Source: DATIHT01 sp964348615
GTDB lineage: Bacteria; Patescibacteriota; Microgenomatia; Curtissbacterales; GWA2-41-24
Direction of reading: 5' to 3'
DNA: 64,000 bases
Assembly (NCBI GenBank): GCA_964348615.1
Contig: CAYGDE010000001.1
Location: forward strand, 14,158-78,157
Part shown: piece after piece, positions 7,488 to 15,494 of the stretch
How the letters are laid out: the number at the start of each line of letters is the position of its first letter
How positions within the stretch are numbered: position 1 is the stretch's first letter
Notes under the pieces: model-generated
What the model saw: the letters and a program-made list of their open reading frames with translations, nothing else
What the model was told of the DNA's origin: nothing
The model's database searches: none
Program-made: the position numbers and the translations under genes

Positions 7488-9233
7488 ATGCACATTCGCA
7501 ACTTTGCAATCATTGCCCACATAGACCACGGCAAATCAACACTTGCCGACCGTATTATGGAAATTTGTGGTGCCGTAGGCGATAAGCACGACGCCCAACT
7601 TCTAGACAGTCTAGAGCTTGAACGTGAACATGGCATCACAATCAAACTCAAAGCCATCCGTCTTAACTACCAACTACAAACTTCCAACTATATACTCAAC
7701 CTCCTAGACACCCCTGGCCATGTAGATTTTTCTTATGAAGTCTCGCGTTCATTAGCGTCAGTTGAAGGTGCTGTTTTGATAGTTGATGCAACTCAAGGGG
7801 TACAGGCCCAGACGCTATCCAATTTTAATTTAGCGCTAGAGGCCGGTCTCACCATGATTCCGGTTGTCAACAAAATAGATTCCCCGCAAGCAGAACTGGC
7901 CAAAACGATTGATGAAATTAAAAACCTCGGTTTTAAAGATGACGAGATCATAAAAGTCTCTGCAAAAACTGGAGAAAATGTTAGAAGCCTAATTGACGCC
8001 ATCATCGAAAAAATTCCTCCCCCCAAATCTACAGGTAATATACCCCAAGCGCTTATTTTTGATTCCTCCCTCGATCCGTATAAAGGGGTTATTGCAACTG
8101 TTCGTCTTTTTGGAGGTGAAATAAAAGTCTCAGACAAAATATTTTTCCTAGCAACTGGTGCACAAGCCGAAGTCCTTCAGGTTGGCTATTTATCCCCCAA
8201 ACCCACATACATAAAAAGCCTAACATCAGGGGAGCTTGGATTTATTGTTACAAATGTCAAAGACCTGCAAAAAGTCAAAGTAGGGGACACAATATCGCAA
8301 CCAAAAGACCCTGCAAACCCTCTTCCAGGTTATCAAGAAGCAAAACCAGTAGTTTTCTTATCTCTTTTCCCGTCAGACACAGCAGATCTTGCAAAGCTAA
8401 AAGATGGGATCGAAAAGTTAAAATTAAACGACTCTTCCCTAAGCTTTTCTCCGGAATCGTCAACCAGCCTTGGTCAAGGATTTCGTGTTGGCTTCCTTGG
8501 CCTTTTGCATGCCCAAATCACGCAAGAGAGACTGGAAAGAGAATACAATTTAGATCTAATTGCAACATCCCCGTCTGTTAACTTCATTCAAGATGGACAA
8601 GTCATAAATAAGTCTTCAGAATTCGACCCCACTGCAAAAAATTTAGAAGAGCCTTATGCAAATGTGACAATTTTTGCACCTGAAAGGTTTTACGGAATAA
8701 TTTCTAACTTAGTCCACGAAAGAAGGGGAGAAATCGGCAATATTGAAAATCTAGGGTCCTTGCAAAAAATCGAGGCAGAAATTCCGCTTTTAGAACTTTT
8801 AATTGGTTTTTACGACCAGCTTAAAAGTCTAACCTCGGGTTATGCATCCCTAGACTTCGAACTTTCAAACTATAAAAAAGCCGATCTTGTAAAGCTGGAT
8901 ATTTTGGTAAACCACGAACCCATAGAAGGCCTTTCGCAAGTTGTTCCCCGCGAAAAAGCCGAAGAAATTGGCAGCAAATTCACCCAAAAGTTAAAAGACG
9001 CAATCCCCAAGCAACAAATTCCAATCCCAATTCAAGCAGCAATTGGTGGCAAAATCATCGCACGCGAAACGATCGCTGGTTTTAGAAAAGACGTAACGGC
9101 AAAACTTTATGGCGGAGATGTCACCCGTAAAAATAAGTTACTGGAGAAACAGAAAAAAGGCAAAAAAAGAATGAGAAGGTTTGGAAGCGTCGATATTCCG
9201 CAAGAAGCCTTTTTAGCCGTACTAAAGATTTAA
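7488..9233 (+). CDS. lepA: Elongation factor 4 (LepA), ribosome back-translocating GTPase
   Basis: 581 residues from ATG 7488. G motifs: AHIDHGKST (P-loop), DTPGHVDF (G3), VNKIDSPQA (G4). The C-terminal EF4-specific region with KLYGGDVTRKNKLLEKQKKG is intact up to PQEAFLAVLKI. EF4 binds the ribosome and helps biogenesis and stalled-ribosome recovery. An upstream in-frame start eight codons earlier is rejected because a TATACT box would then lie inside the gene and homologues begin with the equivalent of HIRNFAIIAHIDHG. A second copy of the last 14 codons follows at 9277-9321. Confidence 0.95.
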   Translation: MHIRNFAIIAHIDHGKSTLADRIMEICGAVGDKHDAQLLDSLELEREHGITIKLKAIRLNYQLQTSNYILNLLDTPGHVDFSYEVSRSLASVEGAVLIVDATQGVQAQTLSNFNLALEAGLTMIPVVNKIDSPQAELAKTIDEIKNLGFKDDEIIKVSAKTGENVRSLIDAIIEKIPPPKSTGNIPQALIFDSSLDPYKGVIATVRLFGGEIKVSDKIFFLATGAQAEVLQVGYLSPKPTYIKSLTSGELGFIVTNVKDLQKVKVGDTISQPKDPANPLPGYQEAKPVVFLSLFPSDTADLAKLKDGIEKLKLNDSSLSFSPESSTSLGQGFRVGFLGLLHAQITQERLEREYNLDLIATSPSVNFIQDGQVINKSSEFDPTAKNLEEPYANVTIFAPERFYGIISNLVHERRGEIGNIENLGSLQKIEAEIPLLELLIGFYDQLKSLTSGYASLDFELSNYKKADLVKLDILVNHEPIEGLSQVVPREKAEEIGSKFTQKLKDAIPKQQIPIPIQAAIGGKIIARETIAGFRKDVTAKLYGGDVTRKNKLLEKQKKGKKRMRRFGSVDIPQEAFLAVLKI

Positions 9234-9276
9234 GGTGCGCCGCGAAGTTTATCCCGAGCGAAGGCGAGGGAGATCT
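9234..9276. repeat. Palindromic insert between lepA and its duplicated tail
   Basis: 43 nt separating two copies of the lepA end. The core CCCGAGCGAAGGCGAGGG (from 9253) can fold with CCC/GGG and GC/GC pairs separated by tandem G-A mismatches. It is more GC-rich than its surroundings and resembles widely dispersed bacterial REP-type palindromes of the CGAGCGAAG type. Confidence 0.55.
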
Positions 9277-9321
9277 GTCGATATACCTCAGGAGGCCTTT
9301 CTTGCAGTCCTGAAAATTTAG
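9277..9321 (+). pseudogene. Second, synonymously diverged copy of the lepA 3' end
   Basis: Fifteen codons read VDIPQEAFLAVLKI-stop, identical in protein to the end of lepA at 9189-9233. Ten of the fifteen codons differ (for example CCG/CCT, TTA/CTT, CTA/CTG, TAA/TAG) and every difference is synonymous. There is no start codon and no longer open frame upstream, so this is a leftover gene end, not a gene. Confidence 0.88.
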
Positions 9322-9342
9322 AATTACAATGCGTTTTTGGTT

Positions 9343-9377
9343 TTGCCTTGTTTTTGAAAACCGCTTATACTAGTTTT
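9343..9377 (+). promoter_or_regulatory. Promoter of the DUF4389 gene, leaderless type
   Basis: TTGCCT (9343-9348), 17-nt spacer, TATACT (9366-9371), then 6 nt to the ATG at 9378. Confidence 0.65.
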
Positions 9378-10166
9378 ATGGCAACCAAAACAGAAAGCTT
9401 TAAATCTCAATTAGATAAATTAGAGGTTTACCCAAAACTTAAAATCGACTACCCCAAAAACCCCAACCGTATGTGGGCGTTTCCAATTCTGGGTGGACTT
9501 TTTAAAATTATTATTCTCCTGCCCATATTTATAGAATTAGGACTTCTCGTCGTCTTCGATTTTGCAGTAATTATCATAAATTCGTTTTTTGTTCTCGCAA
9601 CCGGTAAATACTGGCAGTTTTGTTTTGACTTTAACCTGGGTCTTACAAGACTTTTTGCAAAAGTAATGTTTTTCTTTGCAGGTCTTACCGACAAATATCC
9701 GGGGTTTGATTTTAAACTAGATGGTTTTGAACTAGATCTGGAAATGCCCAAAAATCCAAATAGACTTTTTGCTATTCCCATAGTTGGTATTCTTGCAAGG
9801 ATAATTCTTTTAATCCCTTTTGGTATTTTTTCATCAATCATTGGCAATGCTTCAAGACTAGGGATGGTCATTTCTTCAATCCCGGTATTTTTCTCAGGCA
9901 AGTATCCAGAGGCTACATATGAACTAACAAGAGACGCCATGCGCTTGAGCGTAGCCCAAACGGCATATATTATTGGTATTCACGACAATTACCCAAGTTT
10001 CCAAATCGACTGGAAGCACAAAACATTTAAATTAGTCTTAATTGCAATCGCAATTGTATTTAGCATTTTCCAAGCCACTGTAAGTTCAGAAAAACAAACT
10101 ACTCCCGAAAATAACCTTCGACCGTATCAAGATAATTTTACCCCCAACCAAAATCAATACCGCTAA
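9378..10166 (+). CDS. DUF4389-like membrane protein with duplicated domain
   Basis: 262 residues built of two similar halves. Each has NPNRxxAxPIxG, a pair of hydrophobic helices, a TGKYW or SGKYPE turn and a closing D-x-YPxF (DKYPGFDF and DNYPSFQID), which is the pattern of DUF4389 proteins. A third hydrophobic segment lies near the C-terminus, followed by a polar tail rich in Asn, Gln and Pro. Function is unknown in the family. The start is chosen at ATG 9378 because the longer frame upstream would cross the -10 box. Confidence 0.75.
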   Translation: MATKTESFKSQLDKLEVYPKLKIDYPKNPNRMWAFPILGGLFKIIILLPIFIELGLLVVFDFAVIIINSFFVLATGKYWQFCFDFNLGLTRLFAKVMFFFAGLTDKYPGFDFKLDGFELDLEMPKNPNRLFAIPIVGILARIILLIPFGIFSSIIGNASRLGMVISSIPVFFSGKYPEATYELTRDAMRLSVAQTAYIIGIHDNYPSFQIDWKHKTFKLVLIAIAIVFSIFQATVSSEKQTTPENNLRPYQDNFTPNQNQYR

Positions 10167-10170
10167 AAAG

Positions 10171-10212
10171 GGTCTTGATCCCCGATTCGTTTCACACGTT
10201 CAGGATCAAACC
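10171..10212 (+). other. Hairpin after the DUF4389 gene
   Basis: TTGATCC (10175-10181) pairs with GGATCAA (10203-10209), extended by GGT/ACC across a bulge. No T-run follows, so intrinsic termination is doubtful; it lies just before the hrcA promoter. Confidence 0.4.
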
Positions 10213-10230
10213 TTGAATAAAATTGAAGGG

Positions 10231-10259
10231 TTGACAACACTTAGCACTCGTTGTATATT
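10231..10259 (+). promoter_or_regulatory. Promoter of the hrcA heat-shock operon
   Basis: Consensus TTGACA at 10231-10236, exactly 17 nt, then TATATT at 10254-10259. The CIRCE operator sits across the spacer and -10, so HrcA binding would block RNA polymerase. Confidence 0.88.
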
Positions 10260-10268
10260 AAGTGCTAA
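10241..10268 (+). promoter_or_regulatory. CIRCE operator (HrcA-binding inverted repeat)
   Basis: TTAGCACT at 10241-10248 and AGTGCTAA at 10261-10268 form the classic CIRCE arms. The distance between the 8-nt arms is 12 nt instead of the canonical 11, and the ninth arm base on the right is A rather than G. Position over the promoter of hrcA itself makes autoregulation very likely. Confidence 0.9.
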
Positions 10269-10282
10269 TCCAGCTCTTAAAT

Positions 10283-10368
10283 CCAAAATTTTATCAAGCT
10301 TAGCTTGGAAAATTTTGTCCATTTAGGGAAAGGGAATATTAAGGGAAAACCGTATTAGGTTGTCCCTT
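10283..10368 (+). promoter_or_regulatory. Structured 5' leader of hrcA
   Basis: About 110 nt separate the predicted start point from the hrcA ATG. Two hairpins are visible: CAAAATTTT (10284-10292) with AAAATTTTG (10309-10317), and AAGGGAAAACC (10341-10351) with GGTTGTCCCTT (10358-10368, one mismatch). The second ends 11 nt before the ATG and could mask translation, for example as a thermosensor; that role is inference. Confidence 0.5.
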
Positions 10369-10379
10369 AAAGTGAATAT

Positions 10380-11105
10380 ATGGATCTCACAGATAGACAA
10401 AAATCATTGCTTCGGGCAGTCATCGAAAAATATATCGAAAATGCAGAACCTATTGGTTCTGAAACAGTTGAAAAAGAAGCCCGGCTTGGCGTTTCGCCAG
10501 CAACTATCAGAAATGAAATGGTTCGTTTAACCAGTCTTGGTTATTTAAAACAGCCACACACCTCGGCCGGACGTATTCCCACTTCCATGGGAATGAAATT
10601 TTATGTCGATCAGTTAATGGAAGAAAAATCACTCTCGCTAAAAGACGAAGTAGCCATAAAAGAAGAATTAAAAGAAGATGAAAACACTCGCTTCGACAAA
10701 CTTCTAAGGCACACAGCCAGAACTTTGGCAGACCAAACAGGTTCTCTGGCAGTTGTAACCGATGAAGACAACGACATTTACTCAGCAGGCATGGCAAATA
10801 TTTTAGATATGCCCGAATTTTTTGATATCGACATCACAAAAACTGTCCTTTCCATGTTAGACAAAATTGAACTGTTAAACCAGGTAACAGACCAACTTTT
10901 GCCAGAAGACCAGATAAAAATTCTCTTTGGTGAAGAATTAGGTGTACCTTTTCTTGAACCATGCGGTTTTATAGTTACTAGATATCAAACACCAAACCAT
11001 AGAGGCGTTTTGGGGTTAATTGGCCCAAACAGGCTCAATTTTTCAGTCGCTATTCCGACAATGAGATATTTTTCGCAGATTCTTTCCGAAATGCGGATGA
11101 TATAA
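10380..11105 (+). CDS. hrcA: Heat-inducible transcription repressor HrcA, short form
   Basis: 241 residues against about 340 in Bacillus. The winged-helix DNA-binding domain is intact: LTDRQKSLLRAVIEKYI at the start, SPATIRNEM recognition helix near 40-48, LGYLKQPHTSAGRIPT wing. The C-terminal GAF-like half keeps GVLGLIGPNRLNFSVAIP and the final FSQILSE, while the inserted dimerisation domain is missing. HrcA represses chaperone genes by binding CIRCE, which is present upstream at 10241-10268. First gene of the hrcA-grpE-dnaK unit. Confidence 0.93.
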   Translation: MDLTDRQKSLLRAVIEKYIENAEPIGSETVEKEARLGVSPATIRNEMVRLTSLGYLKQPHTSAGRIPTSMGMKFYVDQLMEEKSLSLKDEVAIKEELKEDENTRFDKLLRHTARTLADQTGSLAVVTDEDNDIYSAGMANILDMPEFFDIDITKTVLSMLDKIELLNQVTDQLLPEDQIKILFGEELGVPFLEPCGFIVTRYQTPNHRGVLGLIGPNRLNFSVAIPTMRYFSQILSEMRMI

Positions 11106-11112
11106 AACTAAA

Positions 11113-11616
11113 ATGCCAAAAAGCAAAAAAACCGTCAGCAAACCAGAGGAATCAAACAAGCAAGACCAAAAAGCGCAAGAGCTAGAAAGTCAGCTCAAAA
11201 GAGCACTTGCAGATTACCACAATCTGGAAAGAAGAGTCGAAGAAGAAAGAAGACTTTTGTCCTCACTGTCATCTGCTCTTCTTATCGAAAAATTCTTGCC
11301 GGTTTTAGACAATTTAGAAAATGCTAATACACACTTAAACGACCAGGGTTTAGAAATTGTAATAAAGCAGTTTAAAAACCTTTTGCAATCCGAGGGTGTA
11401 GAAGAAATTGATTCAAAAGGGCAGCAATTCGATCCAAACTTGCACGAAGCGATTGAGACGCAAGAAGGGGAAAACAACAATATGATTGTAAGAATAACAA
11501 GAAAAGGTTATAAAATGAATGATAAGGTACTGCGACCAGCACAAGTAATAGTTGAAAGAAAAACAATTCAAAACGAACAGAAAGGAGAAGATCAAGTAGC
11601 GGACACCGCAAATTAA
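11113..11616 (+). CDS. grpE: Nucleotide exchange factor GrpE
   Basis: 167 residues: a charged N-terminal tail, a long coiled coil starting at QELESQLKRALADYHNLERR, and the beta domain with FDPNLHEAIETQEGENN, the GrpE signature around residues 112-130, and RKGYKMNDKVLRPAQVIV. It releases ADP from DnaK. Placed between hrcA (8 nt) and dnaK (21 nt) in the CIRCE-controlled operon. Confidence 0.94.
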   Translation: MPKSKKTVSKPEESNKQDQKAQELESQLKRALADYHNLERRVEEERRLLSSLSSALLIEKFLPVLDNLENANTHLNDQGLEIVIKQFKNLLQSEGVEEIDSKGQQFDPNLHEAIETQEGENNNMIVRITRKGYKMNDKVLRPAQVIVERKTIQNEQKGEDQVADTAN

Positions 11617-11637
11617 CTGGTCCCAATCAAACTAACC

Positions 11638-13539
11638 ATGTCAAAAGTCGTCGGAATAGATTTAGGAACAACAAATTCATGTGTTGCGGTTGTCGAAGGT
11701 GGAAAGCCCAAGGTAATCCACTCCGCAGAAGGCAGAAATACGATTCCTTCTGTTGTCGACCCACAAAAGCACATCGTCGGTGACGTCGCAAAACGTCAAA
11801 TGGTTGTAAACCCCAAAACCACAATCTTTTCAGTAAAAAGGTTGATGGGTAGAAAGTACAAAGACCCAGAAGTTCAAAAAGACATTAAATGGTTGCCTTA
11901 CGAAATCAAAGAGGGCCGGGATGGTATGGCTATTGTTTCTGTAGATGGTCACGACTATACTCCACAAGAAATTTCAGCAATGGTTCTGCAAAAGATCAAA
12001 GCCGATGCAGAAGCGTACTTAGGCGAAAAAGTTGAAAGTGCAGTAATTACTGTTCCTGCATATTTTGATGATTCTCAAAGGCAAGCCACAAAACAGGCTG
12101 GAGAAATTGCTGGCCTCAAAGTTGAAAGAATAATTAACGAACCAACAGCAGCAGCACTAGCCTACGGTCTTGATAAAACTCACGCACACACAATTGTTGT
12201 TTACGATCTAGGTGGTGGGACTTTCGACATTTCCGTTTTGGAGCTTGGAGAAGGTGTTTTTGAAGTCAAAGCAACCAATGGTGACACGCACCTTGGCGGC
12301 GACGATTTCGACCAAAAAATTCAAGAATATTTGGCAGAAGAATTCAAAAAAGAATCCGGGGTCGATATTTCCAAAGATAGACAAGCACTTCAAAGGCTTA
12401 GAGATGCTGCCGAAAAAGCCAAGATAGAACTTTCTTCCACCATGGAAACAGAAGTATCTATTCCTTATTTGACTGCCGACCAGTCTGGCCCAAAACATTT
12501 GCAGCTTAAACTTTCCCGTGCCAAATTGGAAGCCATTGTTGGTGATCTTGTCGAAAAATCACTTGGTCCGGTAAAGGCCTGTCTCAAAGACGCAAAAGTA
12601 GATCCAAAGAGCATTGACGAGATTGTTTTAGTTGGTGGAATGACCAGGATGCCTTTGGTTTTTCAAAAGGTTAAAGAATATTTTGGCAAAGAACCAAACA
12701 AAAGCATTAACCCAGACGAAGTAGTGGCAGTCGGTGCAGCAGTCCAAGGCGGAGTGTTAACTGGCGAAATGAAAGAAATGGTGCTTCTGGATGTTACGCC
12801 GCTAACTTTAGGTATCGAAACGTTAGGCAGCGTCTCAACGCCGCTGATTCCAAGAAACACAACCGTCCCAACTTCCAAATCAGAAGTTTTTTCTACAGCT
12901 GCCGACAATCAAACATCGGTCGAAATTAACGTTTTACAAGGAGAACGTCCAATGGCGGCAGACAACAAATCACTTGGAAAATTTATTTTAGACGGTATTC
13001 CGCCAAGTCCTCGAGGTGTTCCACAAGTAGAAGTTGCTTTCGACATAGACGCGTCAGGAATATTAAGCGTTAAGGCAAAAGACAAAGCCACAGGCAAAGA
13101 ACAATCTATAAAAATAACCGGCTCAACAGGCTTAACCGACGAAGAGATCAAGAGAATGACCCAAGAGGCAGAAGAACATGCCAAGGAAGATGAAGCCAAA
13201 AAAGAGGAAATCGAAACCAAAAACAAAGCAGACTCACTAGTCTATCAAGCAGAAAAGTCTCTAAAAGACGCTGGTGACAAAGTACCCGCAGAAGTTAAAA
13301 GTGAAGTCGAAGAAAAAGTAAAAGCCCTAAAAGATGTTCAATCTTCAGGTTCTACCGAAGAAATTAAAACGAAAACAGAAGAACTTTCTGCAGTTCTTTC
13401 CAAAATAGGCGAGTCAATGTATAAACAAGAGGGCCAAAAAAGCCCCAAAGGGCCAGACGACCAAACACAAGAAGAGCCTCAAGGTGATCAAAAGGCAGAC
13501 ACAGGTGACGTCCAAGAAGGCGAAGTCGTAAAGGAATAA
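11638..13539 (+). CDS. dnaK: Chaperone protein DnaK (Hsp70)
   Basis: 633 residues. IGIDLGTTNSCVAV-type phosphate loop at the start (VVGIDLGTTNSCVAVVEGG), DLGGGTFDISVLELGEG near 200, VGGMTRMPLV near 338, the DVTPLTLGIETLG linker and substrate domain, then a helical lid and a disordered acidic, Gln-rich tail ending EVVKE. It refolds proteins using ATP together with GrpE and the DnaJ encoded 1 kb downstream. The C-terminus lacks an EEVD-like end, as expected for bacteria. Confidence 0.97.
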   Translation: MSKVVGIDLGTTNSCVAVVEGGKPKVIHSAEGRNTIPSVVDPQKHIVGDVAKRQMVVNPKTTIFSVKRLMGRKYKDPEVQKDIKWLPYEIKEGRDGMAIVSVDGHDYTPQEISAMVLQKIKADAEAYLGEKVESAVITVPAYFDDSQRQATKQAGEIAGLKVERIINEPTAAALAYGLDKTHAHTIVVYDLGGGTFDISVLELGEGVFEVKATNGDTHLGGDDFDQKIQEYLAEEFKKESGVDISKDRQALQRLRDAAEKAKIELSSTMETEVSIPYLTADQSGPKHLQLKLSRAKLEAIVGDLVEKSLGPVKACLKDAKVDPKSIDEIVLVGGMTRMPLVFQKVKEYFGKEPNKSINPDEVVAVGAAVQGGVLTGEMKEMVLLDVTPLTLGIETLGSVSTPLIPRNTTVPTSKSEVFSTAADNQTSVEINVLQGERPMAADNKSLGKFILDGIPPSPRGVPQVEVAFDIDASGILSVKAKDKATGKEQSIKITGSTGLTDEEIKRMTQEAEEHAKEDEAKKEEIETKNKADSLVYQAEKSLKDAGDKVPAEVKSEVEEKVKALKDVQSSGSTEEIKTKTEELSAVLSKIGESMYKQEGQKSPKGPDDQTQEEPQGDQKADTGDVQEGEVVKE

Positions 13540-13541
13540 AA

Positions 13542-14066
13542 GTGTTGGATTCTAAATCCGAAGTAACAGCAACTGCCCAACAAGAAGGTAACCCAAATAA
13601 AAATTTGGTACTTTCACTTGAAGGCTGGCGCCCAATATTTCATTTTGCTTTTAGGAATTGGCTTAACAAACAAACTGGCATGAGTATCCTTTCAAGAAAA
13701 CAATTAGTTAGAATTTTGAGTGATCCTAATGAGCCAGAAGAAAGACAGGCATTGGCAAATGACCTTTATTTTGCAAGGGGGGCACAGAACATAACCAAAG
13801 ATCCGGATGAAAAAATGTTTCCTAGAACTGAAACAATAAGTGCACAATCTTTTGACGATAATACTGTTCTTTTTCTTGCCGAAAATCTAGATCCTGATTA
13901 TGTCTATCAACCATTCTTTGAAAGACAAGTGCATGATAGAAGACTTGATGATTTTAAAAAACCTGTTCAAGCTGGCCTTCCAGGTTTTGGTAAAGAAACA
14001 GCAGAACAAAAACCCAGAGAATTACCAAGACCGCAATTTATCGCAAAACTGGTAAGTAAATTTTAA
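13542..14066 (+). CDS. Uncharacterised protein inside the dnaK-dnaJ cluster
   Basis: 174 residues from a GTG at 13542, 2 nt after the dnaK stop. I do not recognise a family. Residues 20-60 (LVLSLEGWRPIFHFAFRNWL) look helical with aromatic residues; the rest is rich in charged residues and Pro and has no membrane helix, signal or cysteine pair. Tight packing between dnaK and the next gene suggests it is co-transcribed with the chaperones and could be a client-specific cofactor, but that rests on context only. Confidence 0.7.
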   Translation: MLDSKSEVTATAQQEGNPNKNLVLSLEGWRPIFHFAFRNWLNKQTGMSILSRKQLVRILSDPNEPEERQALANDLYFARGAQNITKDPDEKMFPRTETISAQSFDDNTVLFLAENLDPDYVYQPFFERQVHDRRLDDFKKPVQAGLPGFGKETAEQKPRELPRPQFIAKLVSKF

Positions 14067-14067
14067 A

Positions 14068-14514
14068 ATGGCCAATCTTAAAACCGACATTTTTACCCTC
14101 TGTGATTACGCAACTGTTTCAAGAGAACAGAAACTTTCTGTAATTGGCATTTTCGACCAGTTTTTCATTGCCGATGTGCCAACCACTTGGCCTAAAATGT
14201 TTTTAGTCGCAGTCCTTTCTGGCCAAGCAAATCAAGAATACGATATCACCTTAAAAATAATCCCGCCCGCCAAAACAGGCCAAAACTTTCCAGACAAAGA
14301 ATTAAAAGTCACACTTGGTAACAATGGCCGGGCAAATTTAATTACAGAACTTGTCAATTTCCCACTACCCTTAGTCGGAACATACAAAATTGAAATTCTA
14401 GAAGGTAATCCGCCCGCAGGTGAAAAAGTCGGCCATTTCGAATTTAAGGTTAACAAAACAACTGCAACCTACACCGGAGGACAAGATCTCAAAGGTAACA
14501 AAATTGTTAACTAA
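14068..14514 (+). CDS. DUF6941-like beta-sandwich protein
   Basis: 148 residues beginning NLKTDIFTLCDYATVSREQK and continuing KLSVIGIFDQFFI, which resembles the family of small proteins with LCDY and LSxIGxFD motifs annotated DUF6941. The rest alternates strands (TLKIIPPAKTG, VGTYKIEILEGN, VGHFEFKVN), consistent with a beta-sandwich. No catalytic residues are known. It follows the unknown gene by 1 nt inside the heat-shock cluster. Confidence 0.6.
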   Translation: MANLKTDIFTLCDYATVSREQKLSVIGIFDQFFIADVPTTWPKMFLVAVLSGQANQEYDITLKIIPPAKTGQNFPDKELKVTLGNNGRANLITELVNFPLPLVGTYKIEILEGNPPAGEKVGHFEFKVNKTTATYTGGQDLKGNKIVN

Positions 14515-14529
14515 AAATCCTCTCTTTTA

Positions 14530-14541
14530 TATAATACCCAT
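14530..14541 (+). promoter_or_regulatory. Internal leaderless promoter of dnaJ
   Basis: Perfect TATAAT at 14530-14535 and 6 nt to the ATG at 14542. dnaJ can therefore be expressed apart from the CIRCE promoter. Confidence 0.6.
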
Positions 14542-15393
14542 ATGGCTACCAAAAAAGACTACTACGAAGTTCTAGGTGTTCCAAAAACAGCATCTGCCGA
14601 CGAGTTGAAAAAGGCCTACCGGCAACAAGCGCGAAAATTCCACCCAGACGTAAACAAAGAAACGGGCGCCGAAGACAAATTCAAAGAAATAAACGAAGCC
14701 TACCAAGTACTTTCAGACCCACAAAAAAAAGGCGCCTACGACCAATACGGCCATAGCGCATTCGAACCAGGAGCTGGTGGTTTTGGCGGAGCAGGAGCAA
14801 GGCCAGGCGGAAATTACCAAACTTACTCATGGTCTTCAGGCGACGCAGGCGGATTCGACTTTGGAGGTTTTCAAGATCCATTTGATATTTTCGAAGCAGT
14901 GTTTGGCGGCAATTCGCCCTTTTCCAGGCAGCAAAGAGTACCTAGATATGCTATCGAAATTCCCTTTATAGAAGCTATAAATGGTGTTACCAAAGAGGTC
15001 GAAATAGAAGGTAAAAAACAAAAAATAAAAATCCCGGCTGGAGTTGATAGTGGTTCCGAAATCCGTTTTGGCAGCTTCATAATTGTTTGCCAAGTTCAAC
15101 CAAGCCAAAAATTTAAAAGGCAGGGGTACGATATTGTTTCAGAAAAAGAAATCACTTTTTCCCAAGCAGCACTTGGAACAGAGGAAGACATAGAAACAGT
15201 TTATGGAAATGTGAGAATAAAAATTCCAGCCGGCACCCAACCTGGAACGCAAGTACGACTTCGGGGAAAAGGAGTCAAAAGGGTTTCCGGCCATGGTCAA
15301 GGCGACCACTACGTAATAATCAGGTTAAAAGTCCCCACCAAACTTTCCAAACAACAAAAAGAACTACTAGAAGACCTGGAAGAAACTTTTTAA
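14542..15393 (+). CDS. dnaJ: J-domain co-chaperone without zinc finger (DnaJ/CbpA type)
   Basis: 283 residues. J domain 1-70 with HPD at 34-36; Gly/Phe-rich linker about 74-125 (GAGGFGGAGARPGG); then a client-binding region from RYAIEIPFIEAINGVTKEV to the end. The four CxxCxGxG repeats of class I DnaJ are absent, so this is a class II protein and is about 90 residues shorter than E. coli DnaJ. It stimulates DnaK ATPase; its location downstream of dnaK and its likely leaderless promoter fit that. Confidence 0.9.
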   Translation: MATKKDYYEVLGVPKTASADELKKAYRQQARKFHPDVNKETGAEDKFKEINEAYQVLSDPQKKGAYDQYGHSAFEPGAGGFGGAGARPGGNYQTYSWSSGDAGGFDFGGFQDPFDIFEAVFGGNSPFSRQQRVPRYAIEIPFIEAINGVTKEVEIEGKKQKIKIPAGVDSGSEIRFGSFIIVCQVQPSQKFKRQGYDIVSEKEITFSQAALGTEEDIETVYGNVRIKIPAGTQPGTQVRLRGKGVKRVSGHGQGDHYVIIRLKVPTKLSKQQKELLEDLEETF

Positions 15394-15423
15394 GGTGCCA
15401 ATTCAATACCCCTGTTGATTTTG

Positions 15424-15452
15424 TTGACTCTGTGTACATATTCTGCTAGAAT
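15424..15452 (+). promoter_or_regulatory. Promoter of nusA
   Basis: TTGACT (15424-15429), 17-nt spacer, TAGAAT (15447-15452); predicted start near 15459, immediately before a terminator-like hairpin. Confidence 0.75.
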
Positions 15453-15464
15453 CCCAAGTAGATT

Positions 15465-15486
15465 AAGGCGCTCGTGCGCCTTTTTT
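15465..15486 (+). terminator. Terminator-like hairpin in the nusA leader (putative attenuator)
   Basis: AAGGCGC (15465-15471), TCGT loop, GCGCCTT (15476-15482), then TTTT: a compact intrinsic terminator. Only 8 nt remain before the nusA ATG, too few for a promoter, and a good promoter lies just upstream, so nusA transcripts must read through it. NusA stimulates hairpin-dependent termination, so this could be an autoregulatory attenuator. Confidence 0.75.
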
Positions 15487-15494
15487 AATAAACA

